Origin: Paraburkholderia gardini
Lineage (GTDB): Bacteria; Pseudomonadota; Gammaproteobacteria; Burkholderiales; Burkholderiaceae
Length of the DNA: 64,000 nt
Direction: 5' to 3'
Assembly (NCBI RefSeq): GCF_907164575.1
Contig: NZ_CAJQYY010000015.1
Location: 1 to 64,000, forward strand
The translations under genes and the position numbers were made by a program. The notes beneath the pieces were generated by a model. It saw nothing but the letters and a program-made list of their open reading frames with translations. It was not told the DNA's origin and made no database searches. This document shows, piece after piece, positions 18,886 to 28,331 of this stretch. Numbering within the stretch: the first letter of the stretch is position 1; each line of letters starts with the position of its first letter.

Positions 18886-19947
18886 TCAGTGGTTTGTCGG
18901 CACCGCCGCCAGACCGTCGAGGAGTGCCTTGTGGAACATCCGCGGATCCTGCATCTGCGGCGCATGGCCGAGTTCGGCGAATTCGACCAGCGTCGCGTGC
19001 GGAATTGCCTTCGCCGCTGCCTTCCCAAGCTCCGGATAGTGGCCGATCTTCGCGCGCACCGCCGGCGGCGCAACGTCCTTGCCGATCGCGGTGGTGTCCT
19101 TCTGGCCGATCAGCAACAGTGTCGGCATCTGCAACTGGCCGAGTTCGTAGACGACCGGCTGCGTGTAGATCATGTCGTAGAGCAGCGCCGAATCCCACGC
19201 CACTTCCTTCCTGCCCGGCCCGCGATACAGGCCGGCCAGCATCTGTACCCACGGCTCGTATTCGGGGCGCCACGTCCCCGCGTAATACGTCGCCTGCTCG
19301 TAACGGCGAATACCGTCCGCGCTCGTCTTCAGCTCCCGTTCATACCACTGGTCGACCGATAGCGAAGGGACGCCCTTCGCTTTCCAGTCTTCGAGACCGA
19401 TCGGGTTCACGAGCACCAGTTGCTGCGTCTCTTTCGGATACATCAGTGCATAGCGGATCGCGAGCATGCCGCCCGTCGAATGCCCGATCATGGTGACGTT
19501 TTCCGCGCCGATCGACGCGAGCAACGCATGCGTGTTGCGCGCGAGCTGCTGGAAGCTGAACTGGTAGTGAGCCGGCTTGCTCGATTTGCAGAACCCGATC
19601 TGGTCGGGCGCGACGACGCGATACCCGGCGTCGCTCAACCACTGGATCGTGGTTTCCCACGTTGCGCTGCAAAAGTTCTTGCCATGCAGCAGGACCGCTG
19701 TGCGACCGTTCGGATGGGCAGGCCTGATGTCCATGTACGCCATATGCAGCGTTTCGCCCTGCGACGTGAACTCGAACTGCTGGACCGGCGCGGGATAGTT
19801 GAAGCCCTGCAGTTCGGGACCGTAGGCGGGGCCGTCAGTGCTGTCGTCGGCCGCGAACGCGGTGATGGAGCCAGACGATACGGAAAACGCCACGGCAAGC
19901 GAAACGGCAACAGCAGGCAGGAATCGGCGACGAAATTTCATGGGCAT
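18886..19947 (-). CDS. Secreted alpha/beta hydrolase
   Basis: A 353-residue protein with an N-terminal signal peptide (RRRFLPAVAVSLAVAFSVSS, cleavage probably near TAFAA), then an alpha/beta hydrolase fold. Landmarks are the oxyanion region TAVLLHGKNFCSATWE, the nucleophile elbow MIGHSTGGMLA with its Ser, the acid region LLLIGQKDTTAIG and the catalytic His in EFAELGHAPQ. A complete catalytic triad is therefore visible. It is a periplasmic or secreted esterase-like enzyme. The substrate is not readable. Two ATGs two codons apart (19947 and 19941) are both possible starts. Confidence 0.9.
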   Translation of the reverse strand: MPMKFRRRFLPAVAVSLAVAFSVSSGSITAFAADDSTDGPAYGPELQGFNYPAPVQQFEFTSQGETLHMAYMDIRPAHPNGRTAVLLHGKNFCSATWETTIQWLSDAGYRVVAPDQIGFCKSSKPAHYQFSFQQLARNTHALLASIGAENVTMIGHSTGGMLAIRYALMYPKETQQLVLVNPIGLEDWKAKGVPSLSVDQWYERELKTSADGIRRYEQATYYAGTWRPEYEPWVQMLAGLYRGPGRKEVAWDSALLYDMIYTQPVVYELGQLQMPTLLLIGQKDTTAIGKDVAPPAVRAKIGHYPELGKAAAKAIPHATLVEFAELGHAPQMQDPRMFHKALLDGLAAVPTNH

Positions 19948-20365
19948 GAAAGAGGCAGATGGACGGGACCGGCAGTTTCAGCGAAGCGCAGCAGAACCGG
20001 GCATGAACCACGAAGCCGCCAGGAAGACGCTCCTCGCGAAACCTCGCGTCAAACCCGCACCGCCGGCAAGCCGCTGATTCTACGTCGTGCGCGCCCGATG
20101 CGCTGGCCACGTCGTCGCACGCTTGCAGCGCCCTGACCGGTGGCACGCTAATTGCCCCCTTGAAAAATCGCGCTTTGCGGCACACCGCACGCCCGGGCAG
20201 GACGGATCGGGGCGATACTGGCAGCGCCGGCGGCATCCGGGCATGGCGCGCCCCCACATAATCCAGACTATGCGTGGGCGCCGATTCAATGCTAAAACTG
20301 TCAGGCGAAGTGGCGAATAAAACAATGGCATTGCACCCGGGGGAAACAATCATGGAGACGAAAAC
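19948..20365. promoter_or_regulatory. Divergent upstream region of glgC
   Basis: A 418-bp region without a credible gene. A GC hairpin (20248-20253 with 20276-20281) lies about 85 bp before glgC in what may be its leader. The glgC ribosome-binding site GGAGA is at about 20354-20358. Nothing else recognised. Confidence 0.35.
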
Positions 20366-21634
20366 ATGGAAACTCCGGCAAGCCTCAACGATCTGCAACG
20401 CTCCACGCTCGCCATTGTGCTGGCCGGCGGCCGCGGCACCCGTCTCGGGCCGCTCACGAACAAGCGCGTCAAACCGGCCGTTCATTTCGGCGGCAAATAC
20501 CGGATCATCGATTTCGCCCTGTCGAACTGCCTGAATTCGGGCATTCGCCGCATCGCGGTCGTCACGCAGTACAAGGCGCATTCGCTGATACGCCACGTGC
20601 AGCGCGGCTGGGGTTTCCTGCGCGGCGAATTCAACGAGTTCATCGACCTGTGGCCCGCGCAACAGCGCGTCGAAGGCGCGCACTGGTATCGCGGCACGGC
20701 CGACGCGGTGTTCCAGAACCTCGACATCATCCGCTCGATCAAGCCGAAGTACGTCGTCGTACTGGCGGGCGATCACATCTACAAGATGGATTACACGCGC
20801 ATGATCATGGACCACGCGGAGAGCGGCGCGGACTGCACGGTCGGCTGTATCGAGGTGCCACGCATGGAAGCGGTGGCGTTCGGTGTGATGCACGTGGATG
20901 AAAACCGGCGCGTGACGGGCTTTGTCGAAAAACCCGCCGATCCGCCCGCGATGCCGGGCCGTCCTGACATCGCGCTCGCCAGCATGGGCATCTACGTGTT
21001 CAACACGGAATACCTCTACACGCTGCTCGAGGAAAACATCACGAGCGCCGCGACGGATCACGATTTCGGCAAGGACATCCTGCCGCGCGTCGTCACGCAG
21101 GGACACGCGATCGCGCATCCTTTCAGCATGTCGTGCGTGTCGTCGGGCAACGAGACGGAACCGTACTGGCGCGACGTCGGCACGATCGACGCGTACTGGG
21201 CCGCGAATCTCGACCTCGCCTCGACCATTCCGACGCTCGACCTGTACGACCCGGACTGGCCGATCTGGACGCATATGCAGCAGTTGCCGCCCGCCAAGTT
21301 CGTGCGCGACATGAACGGTCTGCAGGGTTCGGCCACGAACCTGATCGTGTGCGGCGGCTGCGTGATTTCCGGCTCGCAGATTTCGCGCTCGGTGCTGTCG
21401 TCGAATTGCGTCGTGAATTCGTTCTGTAACATCAATGAGGCAGTCTTGCTGCCACAGGTGACGATCGGACCGAGCTGCCGGCTGCGCAAGGTCGTGATCG
21501 ACCGGGGCTGCACGATTCCGGAAGGCACTGTGATCGGCGAAGACCCGGTACAGGACGGCGAACGGTTCTATCGCACCGAGAGCGGTGTCGTGCTCGTCAC
21601 CCCGGACGCGCTGCGACGACAGGCGGCACGATAG
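20366..21634 (+). CDS. glgC: Glucose-1-phosphate adenylyltransferase (ADP-glucose pyrophosphorylase)
   Basis: A 422-residue nucleotidyltransferase. It makes ADP-glucose from ATP and glucose-1-phosphate, the committed step of bacterial glycogen synthesis. The N-terminal signature [20 protein letters not shown] (ATP and activator site) is followed by the substrate region [20 protein letters not shown], and the catalytic region [16 protein letters not shown] is present. The C-terminal left-handed beta-helix segment runs from about residue 310. Full length for the family. ATG at 20366 with GGAGA nine bases upstream. It lies 62 bp before glgA, so the two are probably cotranscribed. Confidence 0.97.
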   Translation: METPASLNDLQRSTLAIVLAGGRGTRLGPLTNKRVKPAVHFGGKYRIIDFALSNCLNSGIRRIAVVTQYKAHSLIRHVQRGWGFLRGEFNEFIDLWPAQQRVEGAHWYRGTADAVFQNLDIIRSIKPKYVVVLAGDHIYKMDYTRMIMDHAESGADCTVGCIEVPRMEAVAFGVMHVDENRRVTGFVEKPADPPAMPGRPDIALASMGIYVFNTEYLYTLLEENITSAATDHDFGKDILPRVVTQGHAIAHPFSMSCVSSGNETEPYWRDVGTIDAYWAANLDLASTIPTLDLYDPDWPIWTHMQQLPPAKFVRDMNGLQGSATNLIVCGGCVISGSQISRSVLSSNCVVNSFCNINEAVLLPQVTIGPSCRLRKVVIDRGCTIPEGTVIGEDPVQDGERFYRTESGVVLVTPDALRRQAAR

Positions 21635-21696
21635 AAACCATGTGCGGCGCGTCGCGTGCCTGACGTCAACCATCGCATCGACGAGGAGTCTCACTT

Positions 21697-23157
21697 ATGA
21701 CGACGCGCGTCCTGCACGTCGCGAGCGAGTTGTATCCGCTCCTGAAAACCGGCGGACTCGCCGACGTGGTCGGCGCCCTGCCGCCCGCGCTGATCGAACG
21801 CGGCGCCGATGTGCGCGCCCTGCTGCCGGGTTTTCCGCCGGTCGTGAGCGGTCTCGCCGACCTGCGGCCGGTGGCGAACCTCGGCAGCCGCTTCGGCGCG
21901 GCCCGCGTGACGCTCGAACTCGGCACGCTGGCATCGACAGGCCTGCAGATCTATGTCATCCGCGCCGACGAGCTGTACACGCGCCACGGCAACCCGTATC
22001 TCGACGACGACCACGTGCCGTACGGCGACAACGCGCAGCGCTTCGCGCTGCTCGGCTGGACCGCCGCGCAACTCGCGCAGTACGCCGATCCGTCGTGGGC
22101 GCCGCAGATCGTTCACGCGCACGACTGGCACGCGGGTCTCGCACCGGCTTATCTGAAAGCGGCCGAACGGGAACAGGGCAAGCCTGTCGCGCGCAGCATC
22201 TTCACCGTGCACAACCTCGCGTATCAGGGCATTTTTCCGGCGCATCAGTTCGGGCAGCTCGGCCTGCCGGCGGATTTCTTCAACATGCATGGCATCGAGT
22301 TTTACGGCCAGTTGTCGTTCCTGAAAGCAGGCCTCTATTACGCCGACCGCATCACCACGGTCAGCCCGACTTACGCACGCGAAATCCAGACGCTCGCGCA
22401 AGGTGGCGGCCTCGATGCGCTGCTGCGTGAACGCGCGCACGATCTGAGCGGCATTCTGAACGGCGTCGATTATTCGATCTGGAGCCCGGCGAACGACGCC
22501 GCCCTGCCCGCGCGCTACACGGGTTCGCGTCTCGCGGGCAAACGGGCCTGCAAGGAGGCGTTGCAAAAGCGCTTCGGCATCGCGCAGAAAAGCGATGCGC
22601 TGCTGTTCGGCGTGGTGAGCCGCCTGACGGAACAGAAAGGGCTCGACCTGCTGCTTGCCGCCCTGCCGGAAATCATCAGGCGCGGAGGCCAGCTCGTCGT
22701 GCTCGGCACCGGCGACCCGGCGCTTGAAAACGGGCTCCTGCGCGTCGCGCAGACGCATCCGGATGCGGTCGCCGTCGAGCGCGGTTTCGACGAGGCGCTC
22801 GCGCATGAAATCGTCGCGGGCAGCGACGTGGTCGCGGTGCCGTCGCGTTTCGAGCCGTGCGGGCTCACGCAGCTTTATGCGCTCGCTTACGGTTCGCTGC
22901 CGCTCGTGCATTGCGTCGGAGGGCTTGCCGATACCGTGGTCGATGCGTCGCTCGAAAACCTGGCCGACGATCTCGCGACCGGCTTCGTGTTCATCCACTT
23001 CACGCCCGACGCGCTGCAGGGTGCGATCCGGCGCGCGTTCGCGCTCCACGCGCGGCGCACCGAATGGAAAGCCACGCAGCAACGCGCGATGCGTCAGGAC
23101 TTCGGCTGGGGCGCTTCGGCGGAACAGTATCTGGCGCTGTATCGCGGACTGGTTTGA
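21697..23157 (+). CDS. glgA: Glycogen synthase (ADP-glucose type)
   Basis: A 486-residue GT5 glycosyltransferase that extends alpha-1,4-glucan from ADP-glucose. The N-terminal ADP-glucose site is YPLLKTGGLADVVGALP, with HAHDWHAGLAPAYL and the acceptor region FTVHNLAYQGIFP following. The C-terminal domain contains FGVVSRLTEQKGLDLL and the catalytic-side SRFEPCGLTQLYALAYGSLP. Normal length. No branching enzyme, debranching enzyme or phosphorylase gene is nearby, so the rest of the pathway must be elsewhere. Confidence 0.97.
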   Translation: MTTRVLHVASELYPLLKTGGLADVVGALPPALIERGADVRALLPGFPPVVSGLADLRPVANLGSRFGAARVTLELGTLASTGLQIYVIRADELYTRHGNPYLDDDHVPYGDNAQRFALLGWTAAQLAQYADPSWAPQIVHAHDWHAGLAPAYLKAAEREQGKPVARSIFTVHNLAYQGIFPAHQFGQLGLPADFFNMHGIEFYGQLSFLKAGLYYADRITTVSPTYAREIQTLAQGGGLDALLRERAHDLSGILNGVDYSIWSPANDAALPARYTGSRLAGKRACKEALQKRFGIAQKSDALLFGVVSRLTEQKGLDLLLAALPEIIRRGGQLVVLGTGDPALENGLLRVAQTHPDAVAVERGFDEALAHEIVAGSDVVAVPSRFEPCGLTQLYALAYGSLPLVHCVGGLADTVVDASLENLADDLATGFVFIHFTPDALQGAIRRAFALHARRTEWKATQQRAMRQDFGWGASAEQYLALYRGLV

Positions 23158-23414
23158 CGCCGCCGCGCCCCGCGGGATCCGCGAAAACACGCTGACGTGA
23201 TGGTTCGGCGCAACATCGCGGGGCCGGATCGGGTCCACAAGCGCCAAAACTCGGGTATTGTTCCTGAATGCGCTGCAGCACGCGCGAATGGCTGGGATCG
23301 TCGTGCCGCGTTCGACGCAATTGCCCGAAACGAACGCTTCAGGCGGTTGGCTCGCGAATCCCTGGTCCACCTCATCGCAAACGGCGCGCATTGTCCGCGT
23401 CGACGAAGCACACC

Positions 23415-24284
23415 ATGAAAAACGTCTTGAGCATTCAGTCGCACGTCGTATTCGGTCATGCGGGCAACAGCGCCGCGGAGTTTCCGATGCGCCGCCTCGG
23501 CGTCAACGTGTGGCCGCTCAATACGGTGCAGTTCTCCAATCACACGCAATACGGTCACTGGACAGGCAGCGCAATCGACGCCGCGCAGATGGAAGATCTT
23601 GTCGACGGCATCGGTGCGATCGGCATGCTGCCACGCTGCGATGCGGTGCTCTCGGGTTACCTGGGCACGCCCGATCAAGGTCAGGCCGTGGTCGAAATCG
23701 TGCGCGCCGTGAAGGCCGCGAACCCGAACGCCTGGTACTTCTGCGATCCGGTGATGAGCTCGGCACGGGGCGGCTGCAAGGTCGAGCCCGGTATCCAGGA
23801 GTTTCTGGTGCGCACGATGCCTGAATTCGCCGACGGCATGGCGCCCAACCATATCGAACTGCAACGGCTGGTCGGGTGCGAAATCGAAACCGTCGAGGAA
23901 GCCGTTGCCGCGTGCCGCGAAGTGATCCGGCGCGGGCCGAAAATCATGCTCGTGAAACATCTGTACGATCGCAATACGCCCGCCGACCGCTTCAACATGC
24001 TTGTCGTCACCGAACGCGAAGCGTGGATGGGCCAGCGCCCGCTGTATCCGTTCGCACGCCAGCCGGTCGGCGTCGGCGACCTGACGAGCGCGGTATTCGT
24101 CGCGCGAACGCTGCTTGGCGACCCGGTGCGCTCGGCGTTCGAACATACGATCGCGGCCGTCAATGCGGTCGTCAAGGCGACATGGGAAGCGCATCGCTAC
24201 GAACTCGAACTGGTCGCGGCACAAGACGGAATCGCGTATCCGCGCGACTGGTTCGATGCGTGGGTCGTGAACGAAGCGGGCTGA
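23415..24284 (+). CDS. pdxY: Pyridoxal kinase (PdxY)
   Basis: A 289-residue ribokinase-fold enzyme that phosphorylates pyridoxal to PLP in the salvage pathway. The PdxK/PdxY opening [20 protein letters not shown] is followed by the central [12 protein letters not shown] and by CDPVMSS. The C-terminal anion-hole motif [12 protein letters not shown] supplies the catalytic Asp. The frame is open 49 codons further upstream, but the ATG at 23415 opens the conserved fold and gives the usual length of about 287 residues. The 257 bp between glgA and this start contain no gene. Transcription is probably independent of glgCA. Confidence 0.95.
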   Translation: MKNVLSIQSHVVFGHAGNSAAEFPMRRLGVNVWPLNTVQFSNHTQYGHWTGSAIDAAQMEDLVDGIGAIGMLPRCDAVLSGYLGTPDQGQAVVEIVRAVKAANPNAWYFCDPVMSSARGGCKVEPGIQEFLVRTMPEFADGMAPNHIELQRLVGCEIETVEEAVAACREVIRRGPKIMLVKHLYDRNTPADRFNMLVVTEREAWMGQRPLYPFARQPVGVGDLTSAVFVARTLLGDPVRSAFEHTIAAVNAVVKATWEAHRYELELVAAQDGIAYPRDWFDAWVVNEAG

Positions 24285-24293
24285 GCACGGCGG

Positions 24294-24322
24294 CCGGCAA
24301 ACGGGCAAACGGCCCGTGCCGG
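24294..24322 (+). terminator. Hairpin after pdxY
   Basis: An 11-bp stem in two parts (24294-24299 with 24317-24322; 24302-24306 with 24312-24316) with a 2-nt bulge and a 5-nt loop. It starts 9 bp after the pdxY stop. No T-tract, so the terminator assignment is tentative. Confidence 0.45.
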
Positions 24323-24444
24323 TAAGTGGTCGCGCAACGTCCTGTAATTCGGACCCGGGCCGGACGCCTTTCGCAGGCATAAAGGTCATATCAGCCATAT
24401 CAGGCGAATCACACGCGTCACCGCAACAAGGCAAAGAGGCACAG

Positions 24445-24906
24445 ATGGACGGACACATCCGCAGCGAGCGGGAAGAAATTTTCGAGGAATTGTGCATCAG
24501 CGTCGACGCCGACGAAGCGCACGAACAGGAAGCCATCGAGTACTTCGAGAAGCAGTTCGGCGAGGCGGATTTCGACCCGGCGCAATGGCTCGATATCGCG
24601 CTCTACTACTCGCCGGCGGTGGCGGGCGGCATCGTCGATCTCGTCACGGCCGACGACAGGGCGCGTAGCAACATCGCCGAAATCATCGCGGACAATCTCG
24701 ACATCTCGTACGGCGAGGACGAATGCCAGCAGTTCGCCGAGACGATCCAGTTCGCGATGGCAAACGGCATCCCGGTCGATCTCGACGTGGTGCTCGACGG
24801 CTGCATGCGCGCAATCGACGATCTCGACACCTGGGCGGAAGAAGACGTCAAGGAACCGCTCGTTCGCCTGCGCGAAGAACTGCTGCGCCTGCAAGGCGAA
24901 CACTGA
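24445..24906 (+). CDS. Conserved-looking acidic cytoplasmic protein of unknown function
   Basis: A 153-residue protein with no signal peptide or membrane segment. It is strongly acidic, with many Asp/Glu, and apparently all-helical. Recognisable stretches are EEIFEELCISVDADEAHEQE, YYSPAVAGGIVDLVTADDRA and a C-terminal helix EPLVRLREELLRLQGEH. The start at 24445 is preceded by AAAGAGGC. The longer frame starting at 24316 runs through the hairpin after pdxY and is not credible. Codon use matches neighbouring genes. I do not recognise the family. Flanking hairpins suggest it is monocistronic. Confidence 0.75.
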   Translation: MDGHIRSEREEIFEELCISVDADEAHEQEAIEYFEKQFGEADFDPAQWLDIALYYSPAVAGGIVDLVTADDRARSNIAEIIADNLDISYGEDECQQFAETIQFAMANGIPVDLDVVLDGCMRAIDDLDTWAEEDVKEPLVRLREELLRLQGEH

Positions 24907-24913
24907 TATGCCG

Positions 24914-24933
24914 GCCGGCGCACCCGCGCCGGC
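24914..24933 (+). terminator. Hairpin after the acidic protein gene
   Basis: Perfect 8-bp GC stem (24914-24921 with 24926-24933, 4-nt loop), 7 bp past the stop codon. Only two T residues follow, so it is a stem-dominated candidate terminator. Confidence 0.5.
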
Positions 24934-25209
24934 TTCCGGCTGATACCGCCCTCCCCCTCGCCCGCCCCGGCTACGTCTTTCGCCTCTGAGGTCATACCCT
25001 GGTCTCGCGCCCACGCTGCCTGTGCTGAAATGCTCATTCAAAGCGCCGCGAACTGCCAAGACGGCCTCATATTGGCTTTCTATATTCGCGCCAGATTGAT
25101 CATCATGATCGGGCTGGTTGCGGATCGCTTCGGTTGTTTCAATCGCCGCGCTCGCTCTGCCCGTACCGTCAGTTTCCGTTTGTGAACCTTGTCGATGGAA
25201 GGAGAGACC
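24934..25209. promoter_or_regulatory. Upstream region of the branched-chain binding-protein gene
   Basis: No gene. It contains a 13-bp palindrome GATCAT-C-ATGATC (25098-25110), about 100 bp before the next start, as a candidate operator, and the ribosome-binding site GGAGAG just before 25210. Confidence 0.35.
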
Positions 25210-26361
25210 ATGAGTATTCGCAAGACGATGCAACCCTTCGCCGTGCTGGTCGGCGCTGCCCTGACGCTCGCGCCGCTGTCCGGCTTCGCGGAAGATATGA
25301 CGGTCAAGGTCGGCTTTGCCGCACCCTTGACGGGCGTGAATGCGGGCTATGGGAAAGACCTGCAAAACGGCGTGCGGCTCGCGATCGACGAGGCGAATGC
25401 ACAGAAGATCAAGATCGGCGACAAGGTCGCGCATTTCGACCTCGTTTCCGAAGACGATCAGGCCGACCCGCGTATCGGCGTGCAGGCCGCGCAGAAGCTG
25501 GTCGACGAAGGTGTCTCGGTGGTCGTCGGCCACTTCAACTCGGGCACGACGATTCCGGCTTCGCAGGTCTATGAGCAGGCCGGCATTCCGGTCATCGATC
25601 CGGCCGCGACGAATCCGACGATCACGGGCCGCGGTTTCGCCAACACGTTCATGGTGATCTCCACCGATGCGCAAAACGCCGGCAATGCGGGCGTCTACGC
25701 CGTCGAGGTGACGAAGGCCAAACGTATCGCGATCATCGACGACCGCACCGCGTTCGGCCAGGGTGAAGCCGACGAGTTCGAAAAGGCCGTGAAGGCTCAC
25801 GGCGGCACGATCGTCACGCGTGAGTACACCGACAACAAGTCCGTCGATTTCAGCACGCAGCTCACGAAGATCAAGTCGACCAACGCCGACCTGATTTTCT
25901 TTGGCGGTCTCGACACGCAGGCAGCCGGTATTGCCAAAAGGATGAAGCAGCTCGGCATCACGGCGCAGCTCGTGGGCGGCGGCGGCGTCGAGGACCCCGA
26001 GTTCATCAAGCTGGCGGGCGATGCAGCCGAAGGCGTGATGGCCTGGGAATACGGCCGGCCGCTGTCGCAACTGCCGGGCGGCAAGGACTTCTCGCAGAAG
26101 TTCAAGCAGCGCTTTGGTGTCGACATCCTGTCGTATGCGCCGTTCGGTTATGACGCGGCGTGGGCGGCGATCAAGGCGATGGAGGCCGCGAAATCGTCGA
26201 CGCCGAACGCGTACCGGCCGGCGCTCAAGAGCATCAGCTTCGAGGGCATCACCGGAACGATCGCTTTCGACAGCACGGGCGCGCTCAAGAACGCGTCCTC
26301 GACGCTCTATCAGGTCAAGGGCGGCGCATGGGTGCCGGTCGTCACCAAGAACGGCGTATAA
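25210..26361 (+). CDS. Branched-chain amino-acid type ABC transporter binding protein (LivJ/LivK family)
   Basis: A 383-residue class 1 periplasmic binding protein. The signal peptide ends near PLSGFAE, followed by VKVGFAAPLTGVNAGYGKDL, the usual family opening. The ligand-contact region VVGHFNSGTTIPASQVYEQA and the YTDNKSVDFSTQLTKIKSTN segment follow. The start at 25210 is chosen because GGAGAG precedes it and the signal peptide begins there. An in-frame ATG 21 bases upstream lacks such a site. No livH, livM, livG or livF gene is next to it, so it is an orphan receptor. The ligand could be leucine, isoleucine, valine or another hydrophobic compound. Confidence 0.93.
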   Translation: MSIRKTMQPFAVLVGAALTLAPLSGFAEDMTVKVGFAAPLTGVNAGYGKDLQNGVRLAIDEANAQKIKIGDKVAHFDLVSEDDQADPRIGVQAAQKLVDEGVSVVVGHFNSGTTIPASQVYEQAGIPVIDPAATNPTITGRGFANTFMVISTDAQNAGNAGVYAVEVTKAKRIAIIDDRTAFGQGEADEFEKAVKAHGGTIVTREYTDNKSVDFSTQLTKIKSTNADLIFFGGLDTQAAGIAKRMKQLGITAQLVGGGGVEDPEFIKLAGDAAEGVMAWEYGRPLSQLPGGKDFSQKFKQRFGVDILSYAPFGYDAAWAAIKAMEAAKSSTPNAYRPALKSISFEGITGTIAFDSTGALKNASSTLYQVKGGAWVPVVTKNGV

Positions 26362-28331
26362 GCCTGCCCTGGCGTTCCTGACGTGACGTTCGCGCTGCGC
26401 GGTGCCTGTTCTTTAGCCGCGTAGCCCGAACGTGCCTGACTTTCCGCGCCCTTCACCACGACCTGCGAAAACGCGTCGCGCTCGATCCTGACGAGCGCGA
26501 CGCGCGACGCGGCGAACTCTTCCGGCGAACACATCTGATGTCCGAACGCGGCGTGCAGTTGCCGCGTGACCTGCAGCGTCCGCGACACCGGATCGAACAC
26601 ATAGTGCGACACGTAATCGAACGATGCGTCGTGTACCTCGGTATCGTGCGGAACGTCGGTCACGCGCAGGTTGCCCGGCAGCGTGATCTGCGCGGTTTCG
26701 TCGAAGTCGCCGCCGATGCACACAAAAGGTTGTGTGCGCACCGGCTCGGCGAGCCATGCAAGCACCTGGGTCGCGATGCCGCCGGACAGGCTCGACAGCG
26801 CCGGTAGCGCCGTCGTGCCGTCGGGCCACGCGAAGTGTTCGACGGTGCCGTCAATCGTGCTCGTGAACGGTCCCTGCGTCGCCGCGAGGTCGCTGGTGCG
26901 CACCTCCGCCGTGCCCTGCAGGCCGGTTTGACGCAGACGGTCGACGGCGATCTGTTGTGCCCGCATGCGTGTCGAACGGCGGAACATGTTGCGTTCGGGT
27001 TCCGCCGTCGAACCGGAATCCTCGACGTGATACGTATAAGCCGCATTGCCGTCGGCACCGACGTCGAACTGCAGCCGCGCGCTGCGCCCGCGCGGCTGAA
27101 CCGCCGGCGTACGCGACAGCACGCCTTCTCCCACCAGCAGCGCGGGCCGGTCCATCACGCCCGGCGGCAGATAGCCGAAGGCCGTGCCGCCCGCGGAGGC
27201 GTCGGCGTAGAGTCCGAGATCCGGCATCCAGAGGATGGCGTGGTTGATCGCGCCCGGGCCGTATCCCGGCACCGACGGCAGCGTATAGACCGGTCCCAGA
27301 TTCAGCAGCACCGCTTCGCTACGGATGCCGACCGCCGCGAGCAGCGCGCCATATAGCGCGACGTAATCCTTGCAGTCGCCGTAGCGGTTGCGCAGGATGT
27401 CGGTCGCGCGATGCGGCACCGCGGCTGTCTCGCCCAGAAAGAGCGCGACGTAACGCACGTTAAAGCGCATCCAGTCGTAGAGCAGCTGCGCCTTTGTGCG
27501 CGGATCATCCGTTTGTGCCGTTAGCGAGCGGGCGAGTTGCACGATCGCGGGATCGTTGACACTCGTGTCCATGGCAGGCGAACGGTAGCGCTCCGCAAAC
27601 GCGGCGTAATCCGGCGTGGTGGACACCATCAGACGGTCGCCCCACGTCACATAGCCCACGGCCCCACGCTCTGTCGGCGCATAGGGGCCGTGACGATATT
27701 CGAACGTGTAGCGGGTACGGCCGTTTTCCGTCACCGGATCGAGCGCGACGTAACCGCGCGCATCGACATGCAGCGGCAGCCCCGCCGGCAGATCGAAGAT
27801 CAGTTGCTGGAACTCGACGGGTTCGCGCGTGGGTTCGACAAAATACGAAAACGTGCCTGCCTGAAGGGGTTTTGTGCGTTTCTTGCTGAAGACCAGATGC
27901 ACGCGCGCGCCAGGTTCGACACCAGGAAAGATGACCGTGCGCAGCACGCCGTCCTGGAACGTCGGGGCCCCTGCGGAACGCGGTTCCTGCACATCGCGAA
28001 TGCCTTCCGGACCTACGGGGTGCACCACACCGTCGCGGCCGATCGTCTCGGCGGTGAGCAGCTGGATCTGCTCGATGTCCTTGTTGAACCACACGTAACG
28101 CTGCGCGATGTCGTCGACGCCGCTTGTCGTGTTCGCGCGCAGGGTCGAGTCGTCGCGCTCCTCGACCGAGCCGTCGCTCTGCACGATGAAGAGATGGACG
28201 TCGCGTTCAAGCGTCGATGGAGGAACGTCCCCGACGCTCGCCGTGTCCGCCGCGTGCGCGGAAGGCATCGCGCAGCACACGGCCAGGCACGACGTCACGG
28301 CCAGAAGGCGCAGCACGCCATGTGGGCTCAT
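26310..28331 (-). CDS. Secreted DUF3857/transglutaminase-like protein
   Basis: A 673-residue protein with an N-terminal signal peptide (cleavage near PSAHA). A DUF3857 domain covers about residues 45-220. A transglutaminase-like domain around 260-400 carries the catalytic Cys in RYGDCKDYVALYGALLA, the His in GAINHAILWMPD and the following Asp in LYADAS, so the Cys-His-Asp triad looks intact. A beta-rich C-terminal DUF-like region completes it. It is probably periplasmic, acting on peptides or protein cross-links. The start codon overlaps the stop of the AraC-type regulator gene (ATGA). Its 3' end overlaps the convergent binding-protein gene by 52 bp; the C-terminal tail is therefore less certain. 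Confidence 0.88.
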   Translation of the reverse strand: MSPHGVLRLLAVTSCLAVCCAMPSAHAADTASVGDVPPSTLERDVHLFIVQSDGSVEERDDSTLRANTTSGVDDIAQRYVWFNKDIEQIQLLTAETIGRDGVVHPVGPEGIRDVQEPRSAGAPTFQDGVLRTVIFPGVEPGARVHLVFSKKRTKPLQAGTFSYFVEPTREPVEFQQLIFDLPAGLPLHVDARGYVALDPVTENGRTRYTFEYRHGPYAPTERGAVGYVTWGDRLMVSTTPDYAAFAERYRSPAMDTSVNDPAIVQLARSLTAQTDDPRTKAQLLYDWMRFNVRYVALFLGETAAVPHRATDILRNRYGDCKDYVALYGALLAAVGIRSEAVLLNLGPVYTLPSVPGYGPGAINHAILWMPDLGLYADASAGGTAFGYLPPGVMDRPALLVGEGVLSRTPAVQPRGRSARLQFDVGADGNAAYTYHVEDSGSTAEPERNMFRRSTRMRAQQIAVDRLRQTGLQGTAEVRTSDLAATQGPFTSTIDGTVEHFAWPDGTTALPALSSLSGGIATQVLAWLAEPVRTQPFVCIGGDFDETAQITLPGNLRVTDVPHDTEVHDASFDYVSHYVFDPVSRTLQVTRQLHAAFGHQMCSPEEFAASRVALVRIERDAFSQVVVKGAESQARSGYAAKEQAPRSANVTSGTPGQAYTPFLVTTGTHAPPLT

